This document shows, piece by piece, positions 36,001 to 42,285 of a stretch of DNA of 64,000 nt (within the stretch, counting starts at the first letter, position 1; every line of letters begins with the position of its first letter). Origin of the DNA: Benzoatithermus flavus (GTDB lineage Bacteria > Pseudomonadota > Alphaproteobacteria > Geminicoccales > Geminicoccaceae); the NCBI RefSeq assembly GCF_037908215.1, contig NZ_JBBLZC010000002.1, forward strand, positions 186,001-250,000. Reading direction: 5' to 3'. A program made the position numbers and the translations under genes. The notes under the pieces are model-generated. The model was not told the origin of the DNA, searched no databases, and saw nothing but the letters and a program-made list of their open reading frames with translations.

Positions 36001-37166
36001 CCGCCGATGCGCTCGCTGCCGTGCGGGCCGAGGCTGCGAGCCTGGCCCAGCGGGCCACGGCGCTGGAGCAGGGGCTCGCCGACACGCGGCGGCGGCTCCA
36101 GGAGGCCGAGGCGGCCCTGACCGACCTCGCGCGGCGCCGGGAGCGGCTCGCGACCGAGGCGGAAGCCGCGCGGGTCTCGCGGCGCTGCGATCCCGCCGAG
36201 CTCGCCCGGCTCGAAGCCGAGGTGGCGGCTGCGGGCGACGCCGCCCGGGAAGCAAAGGCCGAGCTCGCTCGGCGCGAGGCCGAGGCCGTGGCGCTCGAGC
36301 GGGCGTTGCAGGTGGCCGAGGCGGCGACCGCGGCCGCGCGCGAGCGGGTGATCGTGGCCCAGGCCGAGCGCTCCCATGCCGAGAGCGCTCTCGCCGCTGC
36401 CGTCGCCGCGGTCGAGGATCGGCTGCAGCGCTCGCCAGAGGCTCTCCTCGCCGAGGAAGGGATGGCGGAGGCCGTGGCCTCCGCCCGGATCGCGGACCTC
36501 GAGGCCCAGCTCCAGAAGCTCCGCGCCACGCGCGAGCGGATCGGGCCGGTCAATCTGCGGGCCGAGATCGAGGTCGCGGAGCTCGAGGCCGCGATCGGCG
36601 AGACCAAGGAGCGGCAGGTCGAGCTGCAGCAGGCGATCGACCGCCTGCGCGCCGCGATCGCCACCCTCAACAAGGAGGGCCGCGAGCGGCTGCTCCAGGC
36701 GTTCGCGGCGGTGGATGGCCATTTCCGCCGCCTGTTCACGACCCTCTTCGGCGGTGGCAAGGCGCATCTGCGGCTCACGGGTGCGGACGACCCGCTCCAG
36801 GCCGGGCTCGAGCTCGAGGCGAGCCCGCCCGGCAAGAAGCTGACCAGCATCTCGCTGCTTTCGGGCGGGGAGAAGACGCTGACGGCGCTTGCCCTCGTCT
36901 TCGGCTTCTTTCTCGCGCAGCCTTCGCCGCTCTGCGTGCTCGACGAGGTGGATGCTCCTCTCGACGACGCGAATGTTGACCGTTTCGTCAGCCTGATGCA
37001 GGAAATCGCCGCGACCACCGGCACGCGGTTCCTGGTCGTCACCCACCATCCGCTGACGATGGCGCGGATGAGCCGGCTCTATGGTGTCACCATGGCCGAG
37101 CGCGGGATCTCGCGGCTGGTGTCGGTGGCGCTCGAGGAGGCGCTGGAGTTGCGTGCTACGGCATGA
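33081..37166 (+). CDS. smc: Chromosome segregation/condensation ATPase SMC
   Basis: SMC dimers with ScpAB extrude DNA loops and help separate sister origins. The start is TTG, fixed by homology (MEITKLRVSGFKSFCDPVEL). Walker A GPNGCGKS is at 31-38. Coiled coil runs from about 165 to 610, a short hinge lies near 612-720, and the return coil reaches about 1150. The C-terminal head has the signature LLSGGEKTLTALAL and Walker B CVLDEVDAPLDDAN. At 1361 residues it is about 200 longer than typical alphaproteobacterial SMC; the excess is Ala/Glu/Arg-rich coil. The coil's codon pattern creates very long spurious ORFs in other frames. Confidence 0.96.
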   Translation: MEITKLRVSGFKSFCDPVELLIEAGLTGIVGPNGCGKSNIVEALRWCMGESSAKGLRGDEMEDVIFNGSAARPAHDVAEVRIRVRGKPGGLAGFAEAEELEISRKIARGVGSTYRINGREARARDVQLLFADVGAGSRSPAIIGQGQIGFIIDAKPAERRKLLEDAAGIGGLQTRRREAELKLEAAQANLQRVEDLLGAQEARLAELRKQSRQAERYRKVAAELRGAEALLLLARHAAAAAEAERAKAEVAAAAAEHERCAEASLAAREARAAAAEALPAARERAAAAQAQLAQLEERLVSLRAAAEREAQHLAALTRQEAEVDADLARAKAAVAELGPAASRLASELAEALRRREAAEAAIGTRVAEEKMAAERLDEAQAALHTAVANAAEAEARLDAAHQRLDALKGRTAAIERELAALPPLAQAQEARTRAEAELAARGAALEAARAALAAAEAELHAAEPRREAERVAQLAAERALAAARQELAAAELRLREAKAASARLAERRATLGRATARLAERRKAHDARVEANRRGLAEADIDARTAELAAAEAELEAANGVLDAARAELAQAEHGRSEAAEALRTLRRSADALDAEIKVLESLVREAGAGPGLIDTLHLPEDLATALAAAFGDDLLAGTDAAASRFWRELALAGPPAALPEPAEPLARHVTVPPVLAAKLAHVGLIEPEEALAAQARLRPGQRLVSRDGGLWRWDGFVRAPGGEDAAAARVRHHLRLHAAREEALILARGLAEREAGLKAADAVLQAARARLAEAEKRWRTADAAQLRARQRLSEAETQARRLAAEAERLAQEEAGLVREAGELEAERAEIERLAAGLEGEAALAEAAQAARSALAQAEQAVRERTAALKREEAAHEAAARALRERRAALERGQAALDQARAAAEKASRVAAELAAARRTREAALEEERAGLLESLAAAEKEVEAAAATAAERREARAAAEATHEAADRGRRATADALAAVRAEAASLAQRATALEQGLADTRRRLQEAEAALTDLARRRERLATEAEAARVSRRCDPAELARLEAEVAAAGDAAREAKAELARREAEAVALERALQVAEAATAAARERVIVAQAERSHAESALAAAVAAVEDRLQRSPEALLAEEGMAEAVASARIADLEAQLQKLRATRERIGPVNLRAEIEVAELEAAIGETKERQVELQQAIDRLRAAIATLNKEGRERLLQAFAAVDGHFRRLFTTLFGGGKAHLRLTGADDPLQAGLELEASPPGKKLTSISLLSGGEKTLTALALVFGFFLAQPSPLCVLDEVDAPLDDANVDRFVSLMQEIAATTGTRFLVVTHHPLTMARMSRLYGVTMAERGISRLVSVALEEALELRATA

Positions 37167-37188
37167 TGACGCAGAAATGACGGTTACC

Positions 37189-37218
37189 TTGACACTTCGG
37201 GGCGGCCCTACCTAGGTT
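37189..37218 (+). promoter_or_regulatory. Probable promoter of the F0 ATP-synthase operon
   Basis: A consensus TTGACA (37189-37194) is followed after 18 bases by TAGGTT (37213-37218). It lies 23 bases after the smc stop and 59 bases before the first atp gene. Confidence 0.5.
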
Positions 37219-37276
37219 CGCGCCGCCCGAACGACCCGGCCGGCAACGGCCGGGTGATGATGCGGGCAGGCAGCGG

Positions 37277-37588
37277 ATGGCGGACGACAAGCGACCGACC
37301 TCGTTCGAGGATTTCGACGCGCGGCTGGAAAAGCTCCGGCCGCAGGCGAAGGCCCCCGGGCCGGTCGAGCCGGAGCCCCCGCGGTTCCAGTTCGGCCCCG
37401 GTCTTCAGGCCGGGATCGAGGTGGTGGCGGGCGTCGGCGGCGGCCTCCTCCTGGGGTGGGGGCTCGATCGCTGGCTCGGGACGGCGCCGCTGTTTCTGAT
37501 CGTGTTTTTCATCCTCGGCGCCGCAGCGGGCGTGCTCAATGCCTACCGCTTCATGCGCCGCTTGCAGGACGCGCAGGACAAGAGCTGA
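37277..37588 (+). CDS. atpI: ATP synthase accessory protein AtpI/AtpZ type
   Basis: This 103-residue protein has two membrane segments (FGPGLQAGIEVVAGVGGGLLLGWGLD and LFLIVFFILGAAAGVLNAYRFM) forming the AtpI/AtpZ hairpin. It also has a charged, Pro-rich N-terminus. AtpI-type proteins assist c-ring assembly or Mg2+ supply. It is the first gene of the F0 operon, as usual in alphaproteobacteria. Confidence 0.9.
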   Translation: MADDKRPTSFEDFDARLEKLRPQAKAPGPVEPEPPRFQFGPGLQAGIEVVAGVGGGLLLGWGLDRWLGTAPLFLIVFFILGAAAGVLNAYRFMRRLQDAQDKS

Positions 37589-37686
37589 GCCGGCGCGTCC
37601 ATCGACCGGTCGGGGCCTTCGGGCCCGCCATGGAGGAACGCCGCCCCTCGAGAGGGCCGGCATGAAGCGAGGAGCGAGGCAGGCCC

Positions 37687-38418
37687 GTGGATCCGCTGCA
37701 TCAGTTCCAGATCACGCCCATCGTCCCGATCACGGTGGCGGGTGCTGACGTCTCGTTCACCAACTCGTCCTTGTGGATGGCGATCGCGGTCGCGGCCGCC
37801 TACCTGCTCGTCATGGCCGGCACCCGCCAGCACGCGATGGTGCCGGGCCGGCTGCAGTCCGTGGTCGAGCTCACCTACGAGTTCGTGGCGGGCATCCTGC
37901 GCGACGCGGCGGGCAAGGAGGGCATGCGCTTCTTCCCGATCGTGTTCACGATCTTCATGTTCATCCTCATGGGCAATATGCTGGGCATGATCCCCGGCAG
38001 CTTCACCTTCACGAGCCACATCATCGTCACCTTCTTCATGGCGATCTGCGTGTGGATCGGGGTCACGGTGATCGGCTTCTGGTACCACGGCCCGCGCTTC
38101 CTGGGCTTCTTCGTGCCGCACGGGGCGCCCAAGTTCATCCTGCCGCTCATGGTGCCGATCGAGGTCATCTCCTACTGCGTGCGCCCGATCAGCCTCTCCG
38201 TCCGTCTGTTCTGCAACATGATGGCCGGCCACACGATGCTGAAGGTGTTCGCCGCCTTCGTCGTCAGCCTGAGCGCCTACTTCGTCATCCCTGGCATCCT
38301 GCCGGCCGCGATCACGGTGGTGCTGCTCGGCTTCGAGTTCGTCGTGGCCTTCCTCCAGGCCTACATCTTCACTGTCCTCACCTGCCTCTACCTCAACGAC
38401 GCGATCCACATGCACTGA
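37687..38418 (+). CDS. atpB: F0 ATP synthase subunit a
   Basis: Subunit a holds the proton half-channels facing the c-ring. The 243 residues start with GTG (MDPLHQFQITPIVP). Characteristic blocks are MVPIEVISYCVRPISLSVRLFCNMMAGH, which contains the essential arginine (SVRLF), and the last helices ending LTCLYLNDAIHMH. The GTG start follows a purine-rich GGAGCGAGG stretch. An 80-base gap separates it from atpE. Confidence 0.96.
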   Translation: MDPLHQFQITPIVPITVAGADVSFTNSSLWMAIAVAAAYLLVMAGTRQHAMVPGRLQSVVELTYEFVAGILRDAAGKEGMRFFPIVFTIFMFILMGNMLGMIPGSFTFTSHIIVTFFMAICVWIGVTVIGFWYHGPRFLGFFVPHGAPKFILPLMVPIEVISYCVRPISLSVRLFCNMMAGHTMLKVFAAFVVSLSAYFVIPGILPAAITVVLLGFEFVVAFLQAYIFTVLTCLYLNDAIHMH

Positions 38419-38498
38419 GGGCGTAGGTTCGCCAGCCCCTGGATGCGTCGTCGGGTAGCCACCGGCGCTGGAAGCGCCACTCACTGGGAGTATGTTCG

Positions 38499-38723
38499 AT
38501 GGATGTCGCAGCTGCGAAGATGATCGGCGCCGGCCTGGCGGTGATCGCGATGTTCGGTGTCGGTATCGGCATCGGCAACATCTTCTCGACCCTGATCGCG
38601 ACGGTCGGCCGCAACCCGTCGGTCCAGCAGCGCGTCTTCCCGTTCGCGATCATCGGCTTCGCCCTCGTCGAGGCGATCGCGCTGTTCGCGCTCCTGATCG
38701 CCTTCCTGATCCTCTTCACCTGA
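38499..38723 (+). CDS. atpE: F0 ATP synthase subunit c
   Basis: These 74 residues form the two-helix proteolipid of the rotor ring. The first helix has the GxGxG packing pattern (GVGIGIGNIF), the polar loop is GRNPSVQQRVF, and the second helix carries the proton-binding Glu in FALVEAIALF. A stable hairpin directly after the gene probably helps keep c in excess over the other subunits. Confidence 0.97.
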   Translation: MDVAAAKMIGAGLAVIAMFGVGIGIGNIFSTLIATVGRNPSVQQRVFPFAIIGFALVEAIALFALLIAFLILFT

Positions 38724-38738
38724 GATCGTGGTAAGAAA

Positions 38739-38765
38739 GCCGGGCCGGCCGAAGGCCGGCCCGGC
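38739..38765 (+). promoter_or_regulatory. Intercistronic hairpin after atpE
   Basis: GCCGGGCCGGCC (38739-38750) pairs exactly with GGCCGGCCCGGC (38754-38765) across a GAA loop, a 12-base all-G/C stem 15 bases after the atpE stop and 26 bases before the next gene. No T-tract follows, so it is more likely an mRNA-stabilising or partial attenuation structure than a full terminator. Confidence 0.75.
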
Positions 38766-38791
38766 GGTCTCGGTTCCAGGGGAGATTGCCG

Positions 38792-39511
38792 ATGGGTCGC
38801 CTTGAGCCCCTTCTCAGGCATTTGAGGTCGCTCGGCATCGCGACGGCGGTCGTGGCGGCATTGGCCGCACCCGTCGCGTTCGCCGAGACCGCCACGCAGC
38901 ACGGCGGCACCGAGGCCGCTGCCGGCACGGAGCACACCACACCGGGGCCGCACGCCGCTCAGGCTGCCGTCGGTGCCGAGGCCGAGCACGGGGCCGAGGG
39001 GGGCGAGCATCAAGCCGGCCTGCCCCAGCTCAACACGGCAACATATCCGAGCCAGATCTTCTGGCTGATCGTCGCTTTCGCCACGCTCTACTATCTGCTC
39101 TCCAAGCGTGCCCTGCCGCGCGTGAGCGAGATCCTGGAGGCGCGCCAGGAGCGGATCGCCGCCGATCTCGACCGTGCCGCCGCCTTGCGCGCCGAGGCCG
39201 AGGAGGCGATGAGCCGCCATCAGGCCGTGGTCGCCGAGGCTCAGGCCAGGGCTGCGGCCGCGATCAAGGCCACCCAGGAGCGGATCGCCGCCGAGATGGC
39301 GCGGCGTCAGGCCGAGGTCGATGCCGACCTCGACAGGAAGCTCGCCGAGGCCGAAGCCCGCATCCGGGCCGCGCGCGACGCGGCGCTCGCGGAAGTGCAG
39401 AACGTGGCCGTCGAGGTGGCGCAGGCCGCCGTCGAGCGGCTCGCCGGCATCAAGCTGGCCGAGGCCGAGGTCAAGGCGGCTCTCGACCGGGTGCAGAGGG
39501 AGGCCGCCTGA
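38792..39511 (+). CDS. F0 ATP synthase subunit b' with exported N-terminal extension
   Basis: This peripheral-stalk subunit has 239 residues where 160-200 is usual. Residues 1-30 resemble a signal peptide (GIATAVVAALAAPVAFA). About 55 residues of His/Ala/Gly/Glu-rich linker follow, then the membrane helix (YPSQIFWLIVAFATLYYLLSK) and a long Ala/Glu/Arg coiled coil that binds F1 through delta. The GGGGAG site fixes the start at 38792. It overlaps functionally with subunit b, the next gene two bases later; alphaproteobacteria use b/b' heterodimers. Confidence 0.92.
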   Translation: MGRLEPLLRHLRSLGIATAVVAALAAPVAFAETATQHGGTEAAAGTEHTTPGPHAAQAAVGAEAEHGAEGGEHQAGLPQLNTATYPSQIFWLIVAFATLYYLLSKRALPRVSEILEARQERIAADLDRAAALRAEAEEAMSRHQAVVAEAQARAAAAIKATQERIAAEMARRQAEVDADLDRKLAEAEARIRAARDAALAEVQNVAVEVAQAAVERLAGIKLAEAEVKAALDRVQREAA

Positions 39512-39513
39512 CC

Positions 39514-39987
39514 ATGCTCGAGCTCGTCCTTCTGATCTGTCTGATCGTCCTGATCGTGCTCGTCTGGAAGCCGGTCAAGAGAAGCGTTCTGGGCGCTCTC
39601 GACGCCCGTGCGGAGAAGATCCGCAGCGAGCTCGACGAGGCGCAGCGCCTGCACGAGGAGGCGAAAGCCCTCCTCGCCAAGTATCAGCGCCAGCTCCACG
39701 AGGGCGAGAAGCTGGCCCAGGACATCCTCGCCCAGGCCGAGGCGCAGCAGAAGCGCTTCGAGGAGAAGATGCGCGCCGACTACGAGGCGGCGGTGAAGCG
39801 CCGGACCGACCTAGCGATGGAGCGCATCGCACAGGAGGAGGCGCGGGCGCTGCAGGAGGTCCGCACCCGTGCGGCCGATCTCGCCATCCGCACCACCCGC
39901 CGCCTTCTCACCGAGCGCGTGGGCGAGGCCGAGGCGCAGACCCTCGTCCGCGGCGCCATCGAAGAGGTCAAGCGCAAGCTCGCCTGA
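39514..39987 (+). CDS. atpF: F0 ATP synthase subunit b
   Basis: This 157-residue peripheral-stalk subunit has one N-terminal membrane helix (LELVLLICLIVLIVLVWKPV) followed by a continuous charged coiled coil (EAQRLHEEAKALLAKYQRQLHEGEKLAQDIL). It partners with b' from the preceding gene. The F1 genes are not in this window, consistent with the split F0/F1 operons of alphaproteobacteria. A terminator follows. Confidence 0.94.
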   Translation: MLELVLLICLIVLIVLVWKPVKRSVLGALDARAEKIRSELDEAQRLHEEAKALLAKYQRQLHEGEKLAQDILAQAEAQQKRFEEKMRADYEAAVKRRTDLAMERIAQEEARALQEVRTRAADLAIRTTRRLLTERVGEAEAQTLVRGAIEEVKRKLA

Positions 39988-40009
39988 CCGGCCGTCCGCC
40001 GCAGGAAGA

Positions 40010-40046
40010 ACGGAAGGCCGTCCCGAAGAGGGCGGCCTTTCCGTTT
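40010..40046 (+). terminator. Rho-independent terminator of the F0 operon
   Basis: ACGGAAGGCCG (40010-40020) pairs with CGGCCTTTCCGT (40033-40044) with one bulged base and a 12-base loop, and the stem runs into a short TTT. It is 23 bases after the atpF stop. It also lies just beyond the 3' end of the convergent vapC. Confidence 0.65.
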
Positions 40047-40056
40047 GCCGCCACGC

Positions 40057-40443
40057 TCAGCGTGCGGAGGCGATGTCGGTCTGCGCGAAGTCCCCGCCCT
40101 TGAACAGCAAGGGCTCGCCGCGCTCCTTCGCGAGCGCGTAGGCGAAGCGGTCGCCGAAATTCAGCCCCGCCGGATGCCGCCCCTTGCCGCAGCGATGGAA
40201 GGCGTCCAGCGCCAATCGGGCCTGCGCCGCCGTCACGGGAGCGATCTCCAGCTTCCAGCGTCGGAGGGCCGCATCGACGGCAAGAGCGTCGTAGCCGGCG
40301 CGCGACGCGGCCAGCACGCCGAACTCGACGTAGGACGCGGCGGACATGATGCAGGGCGAGGCAGCGGCGATGAGCCGGGCGAACGGAACGGTTTCCGGCT
40401 CATCGAGCAGGATCGCCACGAGCGCCGAGGTGTCGACGATCAT
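40057..40443 (-). CDS. vapC: VapC-type PIN-domain toxin ribonuclease
   Basis: This 128-residue PIN domain is a likely tRNA- or rRNA-cleaving toxin. The acidic active-site residues are all present: Asp4 in MIVDTSALVAIL, Glu in SYVEFGVL, and the Asp pair in NFGDRFAYALA and KGGDFAQTD. Its ATG shares one base with the predicted end of the antitoxin frame (TGATG), the standard vapBC coupling. The antitoxin gene upstream is frameshifted. Confidence 0.92.
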   Translation of the reverse strand: MIVDTSALVAILLDEPETVPFARLIAAASPCIMSAASYVEFGVLAASRAGYDALAVDAALRRWKLEIAPVTAAQARLALDAFHRCGKGRHPAGLNFGDRFAYALAKERGEPLLFKGGDFAQTDIASAR

Positions 40444-40702
40444 CAGCGTGGCAGGCCGTGCTCGTCATACGCGACGATCTGATCGAGCGGCCTCGGATCG
40501 ATGATCGGTGCTTCGCGCCAGCGGCGGGCGAAGTCCATGATGGCCTCGAAGCGCTCCTGCTGCTCGCCTTCCGCAGCCTGACGCACGCGGGCCAGGCGCT
40601 CGCGCAGCGCGTCTTCACCGCCTCGGTCATGGTCTCGCCGGTCGCCTGCGCCACCTCGCGGGCGAGGCGGGGCACTTCGGGATCGCGGATGTTGAGCGCC
40701 AT
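40443..40702 (-). pseudogene. vapB: VapB-type antitoxin gene with a one-base deletion
   Basis: The gene begins MALNIRDPEVPRLAREVAQATGETMTEAVK, a typical VapB/Rv0623-like DNA-binding start. After GTGAAG (around 40612) the frame is lost. Skipping to the next frame restores DALRERLARVRQ and then EERFEAIMDFARRWREAP-like sequence ending HGLPR and a TGA that overlaps the vapC start. The span is 260 bases; with one extra base it would be 261, coding 86 residues. The intact toxin makes a truly dead antitoxin unlikely unless another copy exists or the base is an assembly error. Confidence 0.8.
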
Positions 40703-40843
40703 CGGCCGGCCTCGTCTACACATTCGTTCAGGTATCGTTACGCTCTCCGCAGCATCGACGGCACGCTTGTCGCGGTCTGCCGATTGCATCGCCCGGCACG
40801 CCATCGCAGGATGCCGGCCTCGCCAAGGAGGGGAGGGCCATCC

Positions 40844-41602
40844 ATGGATATCGCGGGGCAGGTCGCCATCGTCACGGGCGCCGCATCGGGGCTGGGCCGC
40901 GCCACGGCGCAAGCACTCGCTGCGGCGGGTGCGGTGGTAGCGCTGATCGATCTCGACGAGGCGATGGTGACCGATGCCGCGCGGGCGATGGGTGGCCACG
41001 GCTTCGTCTTCGACGTGGCCGATGCCGCCGCGGCCGAGGCGGCGATGCCGCGGATCGAGGCCCTCGGTCCCTTGCGCCTCCTCGTCAACTGCGCCGGCGT
41101 GGCGCCGGCCGGGAAGATCGTCGGCCGCGACGGGCCGATGGATCTCGCCGTATTCGAGCGCGTCGTCCGGGTCAACCTGATCGGCACCTTCAACCTGATG
41201 CGCCTCGCCGCCGCCGTGATGGCGAAGCAGACGCCGAATGCCGAGGGCGAGCGCGGGGTCATCGTCAACACCGCCTCGATCGCCGCGTTCGAGGGCCAGA
41301 TCGGCCAGGCGGCCTATGCCGCCGCCAAGGGCGGGGTCGCCTCGCTCACTCTTCCGGCCGCGCGCGAGTTCGCGAGCCTCGGCATTCGCGTCGTCGCCAT
41401 CGCCCCCGGCCTGTTCGGCACGCCCATGCTGCTCTCCATGCCCGAGAAGGTGCAGGAGAGCCTCGCCGCCTCGGTCCCGTTTCCCTCGCGCTTCGGCCGG
41501 CCCGAGGAATATGCGGCGCTCGTCCTTCACATCCTCGCCAATCCGATGCTGAACGGCAGCATTCTCCGCCTCGACGGCGCCTTGCGCATGGCCCCGCGCT
41601 GA
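40844..41602 (+). CDS. SDR dehydrogenase, 3-hydroxyacyl-CoA dehydrogenase type II-like
   Basis: The 252-residue classical SDR has an intact active site: TGAASGLGRAT for NAD binding, NCAGVAPA, the serine in VNTASIAAFEG and YAAAKGG for Tyr/Lys. The insert AKQTPNAEGERGVI between helix 4 and strand 5, and PGLFGTPMLLSMPEKVQ, match the HSD10/type II 3-hydroxyacyl-CoA dehydrogenases of fatty-acid or isoleucine breakdown. A very strong GGAGGGGAGGG stretch precedes the ATG. Confidence 0.88.
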   Translation: MDIAGQVAIVTGAASGLGRATAQALAAAGAVVALIDLDEAMVTDAARAMGGHGFVFDVADAAAAEAAMPRIEALGPLRLLVNCAGVAPAGKIVGRDGPMDLAVFERVVRVNLIGTFNLMRLAAAVMAKQTPNAEGERGVIVNTASIAAFEGQIGQAAYAAAKGGVASLTLPAAREFASLGIRVVAIAPGLFGTPMLLSMPEKVQESLAASVPFPSRFGRPEEYAALVLHILANPMLNGSILRLDGALRMAPR

Positions 41603-41651
41603 GCCCGGTGCTAGGCTCCGCCGCCCGGATGCGACCTGCGGAGAAAGCTTC

Positions 41652-42083
41652 GTGGCTGATCTCGACCGGACCCGCGCCGAGCAGCGGGCACCCACTGCCG
41701 ATGACATCGTGGCGATCGGCGAGGCGATCTTGCAGGATTTGCCGGCACCGTTCCGGGAGCTCATCGCGCACGTGCCGATCCGGGTGCAGGACTGGCCCGA
41801 CGAGGCCACGCTGGATGCGCTCGAGATCGAGGACCCGCTCGACCTCACCGGCCTCTACGCTGCCGTCCCGATCGGCGAGCGCGACGGCCTCGGCCTGCCA
41901 CCCGCCGAGCCCGAGATGATCCTGCTCTATCGCCTGCCGATCCTGTTCGAGTGGTGCGAGCGCGGCTGCACGCTCGAGGAAGTCGTGTTCGACGTACTCA
42001 CGCACGAGATCGGGCACCATTTCGGCATGGACGAGGAGACGGTGCTCAGGATGGAGGGCCGCGGCGACGACGAGGAGCCCTGA
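41652..42083 (+). CDS. Minimal zincin-like metallopeptidase
   Basis: This 143-residue protein belongs to the small metallopeptidase family with the zinc motif HEIGHHFGMDE near the C-terminus; the Asp after the second His is the expected third ligand. The family also has the FRELIAHVPIRVQDWPDE and ILFEWC blocks seen here. No signal peptide. Substrate unknown. The start is GTG at 41652, 49 bases after the SDR. Confidence 0.85.
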   Translation: MADLDRTRAEQRAPTADDIVAIGEAILQDLPAPFRELIAHVPIRVQDWPDEATLDALEIEDPLDLTGLYAAVPIGERDGLGLPPAEPEMILLYRLPILFEWCERGCTLEEVVFDVLTHEIGHHFGMDEETVLRMEGRGDDEEP

Positions 42084-42164
42084 CGCGCGCCAGCCTGTGG
42101 TGCCGCCGCGGAACTCGCTGCGCCGGCCGCCCGTTCCCTTCCGTCCTCGGACGGGAGAGCGCGC

Positions 42165-42239
42165 GTGTACAGCATCTTCTACATCATCGGCGTGGTCGTG
42201 GTGGTGATCGTCGTGCTCCGCCTCGTCGGCCTCGCCTGA
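42165..42239 (+). CDS. 24-residue single-pass membrane peptide
   Basis: GTG at 42165 opens a 25-codon frame coding MYSIFYIIGVVVVVIVVLRL and then VGLA. It is almost entirely one membrane helix with a single Arg near the C-terminus. GGGAG lies about nine bases upstream. Very similar short membrane peptides are common and unannotated in alphaproteobacteria. It sits between the metallopeptidase gene and the convergent AsmA gene. Confidence 0.55.
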   Translation: MYSIFYIIGVVVVVIVVLRLVGLA

Positions 42240-42285
42240 GCGGCCGGCGGGAGCGGGCTCGCTGCCTCGTTCGAGCCGCTTCCGT

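Noticed and set aside
33042..37049. Open frames of 1335 and 1310 codons on the minus strand and another plus frame over smc
   Set aside because: They are by-products of the Ala/Glu/Arg-rich coiled-coil codons of smc; their translations are repetitive, lack family motifs, and smc itself is certain.
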